Below are positions 1 through 6,564 of a stretch of DNA of 13,578 bases, piece by piece. This DNA comes from JAISGQ01 sp045604155 (GTDB lineage Bacteria > Bacillota > Clostridia > Oscillospirales > Acutalibacteraceae). The number at the start of each line of letters is the position of its first letter. Position 1 is the first letter of the stretch. The DNA lies in contig JAZUNN010000002.1 in NCBI GenBank assembly GCA_045604155.1, forward strand, positions 1 through 13,578. Reading direction: 5' to 3'. Made by a program: the position numbers and the translations under genes. The notes beneath the pieces were generated by a model, which was given only the letters and a program-made list of their open reading frames with translations, was not told the DNA's origin and made no database searches.

Positions 1-1
1 A

Positions 2-46
2 ATAAAAAACAAAGTTCCGACTCTTCTGAGTCGGTACTTTGTTTTA
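2..46 (-). terminator. Intrinsic terminator of the pncB-ATPase operon
   Basis: A hairpin is formed by 9-15 pairing with 36-42 and 17-23 pairing with 28-34, with one T-T mismatch and a TTCT loop. Read on the minus strand it is followed by a U-rich run (complement of 1-8). It overlaps the TAA stop of the ATPase gene (44-46). A T-run also follows the hairpin on the plus strand, so it may work in both directions. Confidence 0.85.
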
Positions 47-2692
47 TTGAACAGTGTATCTTGCATAAAGATTTTTCAACATATTCAGAATCTCGTTGAA
101 AATAATTGGAACGTGGGAAAGAACAATAATCCAGAGCCACATTATGGGAGATGGGGAAGACAGTGAGAAAATTCCTGCAAGTCCCGGGATAAGCAGAATT
201 AAAAATGTGATAACAGCAGAACAAAGCACAGAATAGAGCATAACTTTGTTTTCGATAAATGCTTTTGTGAATATGGTACCCTCTCTGCGAATTGCGAGAA
301 TATGTGTAAGCTGAGAAAAAGAGAGCGTGCCGAAAGCCATTGCAGATGAAACGCCTAAATCACCTTTGCTGAGGGAAAAACCAATAGCATATGCGATGAT
401 TGTCATAAGACCTATGATAATGCCCTGCACAATTGTAACTGCAGCAGTGCTGCGGCTGATAATAGGCTCATCCTTTGATCTCGGCTGGCGGTGCATTATT
501 TCCGAATCCTTCCGTTCAATGCCAAGAGCAAAAGAGGGGAAAGAATGGGTCAGAAAATTAATAAGCAGAATATGCATGGCTGCCAGAGGGGATCTGTCAA
601 AAAACAGCATACATCCAAGGACAGCAAAAATTGCACCGACGTTGCACGAGAAGAGATATTGCAGGGACTTTTTGATGCTGTCAAAAACACCTCGACCTTC
701 ATGAATCGCATCGACTATAGAAGAAAAATCATCATCTGTAACAACAAGGTCTGCTGCATTTCTTGCAACATCTGTACCTGAAGCACCCATGGAACAACCT
801 ATATCTGCAGCCTTGAGAGCAGACGCATCGCTTACTGTGTCGCCGGTTATGGCAACAACCTCACCTGCATCCTGCCACGCTTTGATGATACGAAGCTTAT
901 CTGCAGCGGTTACTCTTGAGTAAACAGAATACTTTCTGATTGATGAGCAAAGCTCTGCATCACTCATAGGAGAAAGCTGCTCGCCGGTGATAGCCTGCTC
1001 GCCGCTTGAAAGGATTCCAAGATCCTTTGCGATTGCAGTAGCAGTTGAAATGTGGTCACCTGTCATCATTACGGTTCGGATCCCTGCCTCGTGACAGAGT
1101 TTGACCGCACTTGAAGTAAAATCTCTGGGAGGCTCTGCAATACCTGCAAGTCCTATAAAGGTGAGAGCGTTTTCCAGTGATTCATCAATTTCCGAAGGCT
1201 TACGCAGAAGCTTTTTTCCTGCGATGGCAATAACACGGAGAGAATCTCTTGTCATGGAATCGCATACAGCCATAATTCTTTGAGTATCTGCACCGGCACA
1301 TCTTGCAAGAAGAATATCAGGTGCACCGTTTGTAATGGAGATATACCCTGAATCAGTGGAGTGAACGGTGGTCATGAGTCTTCGTTCTGCATCAAAGGGT
1401 ATTTCCGAAATACGTTTATAAATTTTTTCAAGCTCGCTTTTTTCCTGACCGAGAGAAAGAAGAGCGGAAACAAAGGCGGCTTCTACGGGGTTTTCAAAAT
1501 ATGACGGATCATCATTTTTTTCTGAGGATGCACCGGTGTCAGAACAGAGTGCTGCAAGCTGGATAACCTTAACAACAGACTTGTCCGATGAGGGATCGAG
1601 ATCTGTAAGGTTTCTCAGTGCATTATCTTCGTACGACCATACACGGGAAAGGGTCATTTTACTCTGAGTGAGGGTTCCGGTCTTGTCAGAGCATATTACA
1701 GATGTGCTGCCTGAAATATCAACAGCAGCAAGATTTTTTACAAGAATGTTTTTCCTGTGCATTCTCTGGGCTCCAAGAGAGAGAGCAGCAACGACAATGG
1801 ATACAATTACCTCAGGAATTGCGGCGACAGCGAGTGCGGCAGCAATCAGAAAGGTGTTAAGCCAGTCGGAAGTTGCAAAGGTGCCAAAAATAAAGATAAA
1901 AGCACATACTGCGATTGATACAATGCTCAGAAAACGTGCGAGCCTGATGAGCTGCCGCTGAAGAGGGGTGTGCTGGGATTCCTCATTTGCAATCATGCCT
2001 GCAATGTTTCCGATTTCGGTTTTCATACCGGTTGCGGTTACAACAAATTCACCCTGACCTCCGGTTACACATCCGCCTGAATAAACCATATTGACACGAT
2101 CATTTATGGGGCATGTAACATCAATATGCGCATCAGCATTTTTGGTAGAGGGAGTGTTTTCGCCAATGAGAGGATTTTCACTGCAGGTAAGTTCACTGCA
2201 TTTTAAAAGACGTCCGTCCGCAGGAATAATGTCGCCTGCCTCGAGAAGTACAATATCACCCGGAACAATTTCTTCAGAGGGAATTGTTTTTGCTTCGCCA
2301 TCCCTTCTTACTTTTGATCGGCGTGAGTTCAGTTTTTGAAGTGAGGAAATAACAGAGTCAGCTTTTGTTTCACGGATGACAGCGAGAGCTGCATTTCCCG
2401 CAACAACCAGAAGTATTATCAATGGCTCAATGAAGTTGATTTTTTCGCCGTGAGATTCAACCACTTCCACAACGAAAGAAACAAAAGCAGCTATCAGAAG
2501 CAGAATGACCGTTATATTTTTCAGCTGAGAAAAGAAACGCTGTGAAACTGAAGGCTTTTCTTTTTCTCTGAGTTTGTTTTTGCCGTATACGGAAAGCAGC
2601 TCACGAGCCTTTTCTTCGCAAAGACCGTTTTCCTTGTCGGAGGAAAAGGCGGAAACAGCTTCGTCGGCACTTTCGATATACCAGTTTTTCAT
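44..2692 (-). CDS. P-type cation-transporting ATPase (P2-like, divergent motifs)
   Basis: An 882-residue P-type ATPase with the full P2-type layout: cytoplasmic N-terminus, membrane pairs near 60-77 and 85-105, actuator domain about 110-245, M3/M4 about 253-305, phosphorylation and nucleotide domains about 320-665, and M5-M10 to the C-terminus. The phosphorylated Asp is D336 in SDKTGTLT. MTGDH (543-547) and FDAERR (433-438) are also present. Several usually invariant motifs are changed: TGES reads IGEN (176-179), PEGLP reads PEVIV (293-297), KGAPE reads NGAPD (455-459), GDGxND reads GDTVSD (617-622), the M5 NVGE reads NVGA (684-687) and the M6 NxxTD reads NFLTH (712-716). In SERCA-type pumps the M5 Glu and M6 Asp bind calcium, so the transported ion is open. 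The ATG has an SD GGAGGG and starts 12 bp after pncB, so the two are cotranscribed. No functional link between them is evident. Confidence 0.9.
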   Translation of the reverse strand: MKNWYIESADEAVSAFSSDKENGLCEEKARELLSVYGKNKLREKEKPSVSQRFFSQLKNITVILLLIAAFVSFVVEVVESHGEKINFIEPLIILLVVAGNAALAVIRETKADSVISSLQKLNSRRSKVRRDGEAKTIPSEEIVPGDIVLLEAGDIIPADGRLLKCSELTCSENPLIGENTPSTKNADAHIDVTCPINDRVNMVYSGGCVTGGQGEFVVTATGMKTEIGNIAGMIANEESQHTPLQRQLIRLARFLSIVSIAVCAFIFIFGTFATSDWLNTFLIAAALAVAAIPEVIVSIVVAALSLGAQRMHRKNILVKNLAAVDISGSTSVICSDKTGTLTQSKMTLSRVWSYEDNALRNLTDLDPSSDKSVVKVIQLAALCSDTGASSEKNDDPSYFENPVEAAFVSALLSLGQEKSELEKIYKRISEIPFDAERRLMTTVHSTDSGYISITNGAPDILLARCAGADTQRIMAVCDSMTRDSLRVIAIAGKKLLRKPSEIDESLENALTFIGLAGIAEPPRDFTSSAVKLCHEAGIRTVMMTGDHISTATAIAKDLGILSSGEQAITGEQLSPMSDAELCSSIRKYSVYSRVTAADKLRIIKAWQDAGEVVAITGDTVSDASALKAADIGCSMGASGTDVARNAADLVVTDDDFSSIVDAIHEGRGVFDSIKKSLQYLFSCNVGAIFAVLGCMLFFDRSPLAAMHILLINFLTHSFPSFALGIERKDSEIMHRQPRSKDEPIISRSTAAVTIVQGIIIGLMTIIAYAIGFSLSKGDLGVSSAMAFGTLSFSQLTHILAIRREGTIFTKAFIENKVMLYSVLCSAVITFLILLIPGLAGIFSLSSPSPIMWLWIIVLSHVPIIFNEILNMLKNLYARYTVQ

Positions 2693-2704
2693 TTATCCCT
2701 CCGC

Positions 2705-4147
2705 TTATCGCTTGGCTTTTCCAAGCATGGAGGCACGCAGATCCCAGAGCTTCTGGGAAAGGTCGACGTAGTAAACGTGAGGATTCTCAAAACGCTTGAC
2801 CTCATTCCAGAGAGTGCTTACCTGAGTGCGGCAGTAATCACGTATATCTTCAAGAGAGGGGAGATCATAAACCTGTTTTCCGTTTATGAAAATAGGTTTG
2901 AGAAGCTCAACTGCGGTGAAGTTTTCACAAAGTTTGCGCTTCCATGTGAATTCACTGTCGAAGATTTCATAAGGCCTGGTGTCATCAATTACTTCATCCA
3001 TGCAGGTGAGAACGTCTGCGATTGCCTTGCCGGTTTCGTTGTCATAAAGGCGCCATACCTTCTTGTCGCCGGGAATTGTGATTTTTGCAACGTTGTCGCT
3101 GATTTTTACTCTGGGCTCAAGAACTCCGTCGTGTTCAACGGCGCAGAGCTTATATACAGCACCGAAAACAGGGGTGGACGAAGCGGTGATAAGACGTTCA
3201 CCGACACCGAAGGAATCAACGGGAGCTTCCTGAGCGATCATTTCCTTGATAAGATATTCATCAAGAGAGTTGGAAACACAGATCTGGCAGTCGGGGAAAC
3301 CTGCTTCATCAAGCATCTTTCGTGCATGGGTTGTGAGATATGTTATGTCACCGCTGTCTATTCTGATTCCCTTGGGACGGAAGCCTCTGGGCAGAATTTC
3401 CTCGTTGAAAGCCTTTATTGCATTGGGAACACCTGATTTGAGTGTGCTGTAGGTGTCTACAAGAAGGGTGCAGTTATCGGGATAGGTTCTTGCATATGCA
3501 CGGAATGCTTCAAGCTCAGTGGGGAACATCTGAACCCAGGAGTGAGCCATTGTGCCGAGAGCCTTTACGCCGTAAAGCTCGTCGGAAATAGTGCAGGCGG
3601 TACCGATACAACCGCCGATATATGCAGCACGTGCGCCGTCTATGGCAGCGCTTGCGCCGTGGGCACGACGAGAGCCGAATTCCATTACAGCTCTGCCTTT
3701 TGCAGCTCTTGTAATACGGTTTGCCTTTGTGGTGATAAGGCACTGATGGTTTATGAAAAGAAGCAGTGCAGTTTCAATGAACTGAGCCTGAATAACAGGA
3801 CCACGAACCTTGAGGATAGGCTCATTGGGGAATATGGGAGTGCCTTCGGGAATAGCCCATATGTCGCATTTGAATTCAAAATTGCGAAGATAATCAAGAA
3901 ACTCCTCACAGAAACCTCTGCTTCTGAGATATTCAATATCCTCGTCAGTGAATTCAAGATTCTTTATATAATTAATAATGGACTCAAGTCCGGACATAAT
4001 GGCATAACCGCCATTATCGGGTATTTTTCTGAAAAAAAGATCAAAATGTGCAATAGTATCTGCCATGCCGCATTTGAAATAACCGTGAGCCATGGTTATT
4101 TCGTAAAAATCGGTAAGCATAGTCAGATTGTTTATATATTGTTTCAT
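2705..4147 (-). CDS. pncB: Nicotinate phosphoribosyltransferase
   Basis: A 480-residue cytoplasmic enzyme that condenses nicotinate with phosphoribosyl pyrophosphate, helped by ATP hydrolysis, to give nicotinate mononucleotide, the entry step of the Preiss-Handler NAD salvage route. The family signatures are clear: LTDFYEITMAHGYF near the N-terminus (11-24), EFGSRRAHG (156-164), GTMAHS (198-203) whose His202 corresponds to the phosphorylated histidine of the family, and RIDSGD (262-267) in the phosphoribosyl-binding half. The length fits the Gram-positive two-domain type. The ATG start has an SD-like AGAAGG upstream and a near-consensus promoter at 4192-4220. It is the first gene of a two-gene operon with the P-type ATPase. 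No NAD-linked regulator or riboswitch is visible upstream. Confidence 0.95.
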   Translation of the reverse strand: MKQYINNLTMLTDFYEITMAHGYFKCGMADTIAHFDLFFRKIPDNGGYAIMSGLESIINYIKNLEFTDEDIEYLRSRGFCEEFLDYLRNFEFKCDIWAIPEGTPIFPNEPILKVRGPVIQAQFIETALLLFINHQCLITTKANRITRAAKGRAVMEFGSRRAHGASAAIDGARAAYIGGCIGTACTISDELYGVKALGTMAHSWVQMFPTELEAFRAYARTYPDNCTLLVDTYSTLKSGVPNAIKAFNEEILPRGFRPKGIRIDSGDITYLTTHARKMLDEAGFPDCQICVSNSLDEYLIKEMIAQEAPVDSFGVGERLITASSTPVFGAVYKLCAVEHDGVLEPRVKISDNVAKITIPGDKKVWRLYDNETGKAIADVLTCMDEVIDDTRPYEIFDSEFTWKRKLCENFTAVELLKPIFINGKQVYDLPSLEDIRDYCRTQVSTLWNEVKRFENPHVYYVDLSQKLWDLRASMLGKAKR

Positions 4148-4191
4148 CTATACAACCTTCTTCGATCGAGTTTGATGATTTGTCACAAGTA

Positions 4192-4220
4192 ATTATACAA
4201 CATAAACAAACAGAATACAA
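4192..4220 (-). promoter_or_regulatory. Sigma-A-type promoter of pncB
   Basis: On the minus strand, TTGTAT (4215-4220) is followed after exactly 17 bp by a perfect TATAAT (4192-4197). The predicted start of transcription is about 38 nt upstream of the pncB ATG. Confidence 0.75.
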
Positions 4221-4274
4221 CGCAGATATTCATTTTTCTGAAAGTGATGATAATGTGTTTCGATGTAATATGAT

Positions 4275-4326
4275 TTATCACAATAAAGACACTTTTTATA
4301 TTGACATAAGTTTTTATATGTGATAA
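4275..4326. repeat. Inverted and direct repeats around the XRE-gene promoter
   Basis: TTATCACA at 4275-4282 and its exact inverse TGTGATAA at 4319-4326 lie 44 bp apart, start to start, about four helical turns. They bracket the -35 box, and the second copy overlaps the -10 box. A 9-bp direct repeat TTTTTATAT occurs at 4293-4301 and 4311-4319. This layout could be an operator, perhaps for autoregulation by the adjacent helix-turn-helix protein; that role is inferred. In such AT-rich DNA some of these matches may be chance. Confidence 0.4.
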
Positions 4327-4329
4327 TAT
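4301..4329 (+). promoter_or_regulatory. Strong sigma-A-type promoter of the XRE gene
   Basis: A perfect TTGACA (4301-4306), a 17-bp spacer and TAATAT (4324-4329) preceded by an extended -10 TGA (4321-4323). This is the best promoter match in the window. Predicted transcription starts about 95 nt before the ATG at 4430. Confidence 0.8.
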
Positions 4330-4429
4330 TCTAACAGGATTTGTGCTTTAAAGCTGTGTATTTGTGGGAAATTTGAAGTGCAGTTTTGCATGGTGCATAT
4401 CTGTATATTAATTAATGGTGGATGATATT

Positions 4430-4672
4430 ATGAAGACACAGAGAACTCAGAGTGAAGAGGGACGCAATCTTTCGGGCCCGAAAATCAGAGAAATCCGTGA
4501 GAAGTCAGGAATGACCCAGCCCGACCTGGTTGAGATCCTGAAGGAACAGAATGTGTGCATTACAGCCTGCACATTATCGAAGATGGAGAATACCAAAAGA
4601 AGCATAACCGATATTGAGCTGGCAGCATTTGCACGAGCACTGAATGTTTCGGTTGAAACACTGATAAGCTGA
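4430..4672 (+). CDS. Small XRE-family helix-turn-helix regulator
   Basis: An 80-residue protein that is essentially one XRE/Cro-type DNA-binding domain (about residues 14-80). The fold is recognisable from KIREIREKSGMTQPDLVEIL (helices 1-2), the recognition-helix region ITACTLSKMEN, and the closing LAAFARALNVSVETL typical of this family. There is no sensor or oligomerisation domain. An in-frame ATG five codons upstream (4415) has no SD, while the ATG at 4430 has GGTGGA seven bases before it, so the shorter start is chosen. It is a single-gene unit with its own strong promoter and terminator. The target is unknown; repeats over its own promoter suggest autoregulation. It lies divergently from pncB (282 bp between the starts), so regulation of pncB is possible but unsupported. 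Confidence 0.85.
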   Translation: MKTQRTQSEEGRNLSGPKIREIREKSGMTQPDLVEILKEQNVCITACTLSKMENTKRSITDIELAAFARALNVSVETLIS

Positions 4673-4688
4673 AAAATGTAATTATGTT

Positions 4689-4720
4689 AACAGCGAACGG
4701 CATTGCCGTTCGCTGTTTTC
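4689..4720 (+). terminator. Intrinsic terminator of the XRE gene
   Basis: A perfect 12-bp stem, 4689-4700 (AACAGCGAACGG) with 4706-4717, loop CATTG, followed by TTTTC. It sits between convergent genes; the minus-strand side lacks a good U-run, so it serves mainly the XRE transcript. Confidence 0.85.
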
Positions 4721-4722
4721 CT

Positions 4723-5709
4723 TTATTGCTGATCAAGTTCTATACCGCTTGTTTTAAGGATTCTTCCGTCTTTCAGAATAAATACAGCCTCAAAATAATC
4801 TGCGTTTTCGGCAAATTCCAGTCCTGCAGCAGCCCCCATAAGATAGAGCGATGTTGACAGAGCATCGGCGTCAGCTCCTGAAGCGCATATAATGGTAACA
4901 GAAGCTATTTCATTGTTTTCGGGATATCCTGTATCAGGATTGAGAAGATGGTGATACAGCACCCCGTCAGATTCAAAGCTGCGCTCATATATTCCCGAGG
5001 TAACCACACTTGTTTCTCCGAGAGAAAGTGTGCCCACATAATCAGAATAATCTCCGATAGGGTCACGGATACCGATGACCCATGGAGAGTTGTCAGGTTT
5101 TGTACCGAAGGTTGCAACATTACCTCCGAGATTGATCAGAGCGGCGCTTACACCGAAATCTCTGAAATAATCACAAAGTCGGTCTGAAATGTATCCTTTT
5201 GCAACTGCACCGAGCTCAATTTTACAGTTTTTCGGTACAGTAACCGACGTGCCATCAAGAGCGATGACAGAATAATCTACATAAGGGAGAAGCTCCTCAA
5301 TACTTGTGCTGTCGGGGACGGTGGGGGATACATCGGAAAAACCCCAGAGCTCGGAAATCGGAGCGACAGTAATGTCAAAAGCACCGTCGGTCATATCGGA
5401 ATAGCTGATTGAAAGCTCAATGAGATCAGCAGTTTCCATGTTTACAGAAACGCTTTCACCTTCGGCATGATTGATTTTCCACACATCACTGCCTTCAACA
5501 GTGCTGCTGAGCATATTTTCGTATTTTTCGCAAAGCTCAAATGCACCTGCAAGAGAGCTTTCGTCTTCGTCGTAAACCGTCAGTGTAACAACTGTACCGA
5601 AGACAAATTCCGTCTGAGAAAATTTCCGGATGCGATTTTCTGTTTCAGAGCAGGAACAAAGAGAAAAAATCATAAGGATAATTAAAATAAAAGCGACGAT
5701 TCTTCTCAT
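4723..5709 (-). CDS. apbE: FAD:protein FMN transferase, ApbE-type lipoprotein
   Basis: A 328-residue ApbE-family enzyme, which transfers FMN from FAD to a Thr or Ser of extracytoplasmic redox proteins and needs magnesium. The N-terminus is a lipoprotein signal: two Arg, a hydrophobic stretch (4-17) and lipobox LCSC with the acylated Cys at residue 20, so it should act on the outer face of the membrane. Family motifs are FDITVAPISELWGF (111-124), ELGAVAKGY (165-173), INLGGN (192-197), HLLNPDTGYP (254-263) and the metal-site region DADALST (280-286). A GTG three codons upstream (5718) has no SD; the ATG at 5709 has GGTGA five bases before it and is preferred. It is divergent from the Gx transporter gene, which recurs near apbE in Clostridia. 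No FMN-accepting protein is encoded in the window. Confidence 0.92.
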   Translation of the reverse strand: MRRIVAFILIILMIFSLCSCSETENRIRKFSQTEFVFGTVVTLTVYDEDESSLAGAFELCEKYENMLSSTVEGSDVWKINHAEGESVSVNMETADLIELSISYSDMTDGAFDITVAPISELWGFSDVSPTVPDSTSIEELLPYVDYSVIALDGTSVTVPKNCKIELGAVAKGYISDRLCDYFRDFGVSAALINLGGNVATFGTKPDNSPWVIGIRDPIGDYSDYVGTLSLGETSVVTSGIYERSFESDGVLYHHLLNPDTGYPENNEIASVTIICASGADADALSTSLYLMGAAAGLEFAENADYFEAVFILKDGRILKTSGIELDQQ

Positions 5710-5745
5710 AATATTCACCGTGAGAGTTTATAAATTAACAAAATG

Positions 5746-5777
5746 TTGCAGAAATCCTGAAATGAATGTATTATACT
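5746..5777 (+). promoter_or_regulatory. Probable promoter of the Gx transporter gene
   Basis: TTGCAG (5746-5751), a 17-bp spacer, then TATTAT (5769-5774), which runs on into an overlapping TATACT (5772-5777). The start of transcription would lie about 25-30 nt before the TTG start codon. No clear matching promoter is seen for the divergent apbE gene. Confidence 0.55.
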
Positions 5778-5809
5778 ATGCAAATAAGATCTGAGAAAGG
5801 AAGTGCAGC

Positions 5810-6337
5810 TTGGAAAGAACAAAGCATCTGACGCTTACGGCACTGCTGACAGCAGCGGCGTTGATACTCGGATATATCGAGCATATTGTTCCCGTTGTGG
5901 TAAGTATACCCGGAATAAAACTGGGTATAAGCAATATTGCAGTTGTTTTTGCCCTTTACAAACTCGGACCGGGCTATGCAGCGTCGGTTTCGGCGTGCAA
6001 GGTGGCTCTTTCAGCACTTCTCTTCGGAGGATTTTCGGGTTTTGCGTACTCAGCCGCAGGCGCAGTGCTGAGCTTTGCTGTAATGCTGATTCTTTACAGA
6101 ATACCGGCACTTTCGCCGACAGGTGTAAGCAGTGCAGGCGGTGCAGCACATATTATTGCTCAGGTTGCCATAGCCATAGTGTTTACATCAACACCGCAGA
6201 TAGCCTGGCTTCTGGCACCACTCCTTGCAGTAGGTACCGTGACAGGTGCAATTACAGGAATACTGTCATCGCTCCTTATAAGAAAAACTCCGAAGTTATC
6301 AGATAAATGCAGTAATTGCAACACTCAGAGTGCCTAA
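5810..6337 (+). CDS. Gx transporter family membrane protein (heptaprenyl diphosphate synthase component I-like)
   Basis: A 175-residue, very hydrophobic protein with about five or six membrane segments. It matches the Gx transporter family (formerly annotated as heptaprenyl diphosphate synthase component I) by PGIKLGISNI (34-43) in the first loop and the small-residue-rich segment ending H114xxxQ118 near GGAAHIIAQ. Its substrate has not been established as far as I know; family members often lie beside apbE, FMN-binding proteins and quinone or prenyl genes. The start is a TTG: AAAGGAAG at 5796-5803 is six bases upstream and no ATG fits. An overlapping frame (5803-6306) is open but encodes no recognisable protein. 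The last 39 bases overlap a candidate small gene on the opposite strand. Confidence 0.88.
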   Translation: MERTKHLTLTALLTAAALILGYIEHIVPVVVSIPGIKLGISNIAVVFALYKLGPGYAASVSACKVALSALLFGGFSGFAYSAAGAVLSFAVMLILYRIPALSPTGVSSAGGAAHIIAQVAIAIVFTSTPQIAWLLAPLLAVGTVTGAITGILSSLLIRKTPKLSDKCSNCNTQSA

Positions 6338-6403
6338 TGCCATGAGTACGGCAAGTACAATACATACGATTCTGATCATTAATTTTCTTTTCTTATCATT
6401 CAT
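6299..6403 (-). CDS. Candidate 34-residue single-pass membrane peptide
   Basis: A short frame, ATG at 6401-6403 to TGA at 6299-6301. It encodes a basic start (MNDKKRK), a single hydrophobic segment of about 24 residues (9-32) and a very short tail, the design of small bacterial membrane proteins; in outline it resembles Prli42-type peptides, but no family is assigned. It lies inside a longer frame whose upstream part looks random. No SD sits at normal distance from the ATG, but AAAGAGGTG ends 21 bases upstream, and a GGGC-TTTCT-GCCC hairpin between them would shorten the gap to 8 bases. It overlaps the 3' end of the convergent Gx gene by 39 bp. It may be real or a fortunate antisense frame. 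Confidence 0.5.
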   Translation of the reverse strand: MNDKKRKLMIRIVCIVLAVLMALGTLSVAITAFI

Positions 6404-6477
6404 AATTACGGGCAGAAAGCCCAACACCTCTTTCGTGATTGTATTGCGGTCTGAATTATGTACCACATGAAATACAG

Positions 6478-6483
6478 TATAAT
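6478..6483 (+). promoter_or_regulatory. Possible -10 box for the YibE/F gene
   Basis: A perfect TATAAT sits 81 bp before the ATG at 6565. No good -35 lies at the right distance; the sequence at 17 bp is ATTATG and at 16 bp TTATGT. Only the -10 is supported, so this is tentative. Confidence 0.35.
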
Positions 6484-6564
6484 ACATCACCTGAGTAAAA
6501 TCAAACATCTTTTTATGCAGTAAAAGTAATTTTAAGAAACTAAAAGCAAGGGAATTGATAAAAG

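Noticed and set aside
2777..4192. Long plus-strand open frames (219 and 216 codons) in the same frame, antisense to pncB
   Set aside because: They mirror the pncB codons on the other strand, have no SD or recognisable protein pattern, and pncB is a clear full-length gene.
4415..4429. Upstream ATG start for the XRE gene
   Set aside because: AT-rich upstream with no SD, while GGTGGA lies just before the ATG at 4430.
5710..5718. GTG start for apbE at 5718
   Set aside because: No SD upstream; the ATG at 5709 is better spaced from GGTGA and gives a normal lipoprotein signal.
5803..6306. 167-codon plus-strand frame overlapping the Gx transporter gene
   Set aside because: Out of frame with the transporter, Cys- and Arg-rich product, while the 5810 frame matches the Gx family and has the well-spaced SD.
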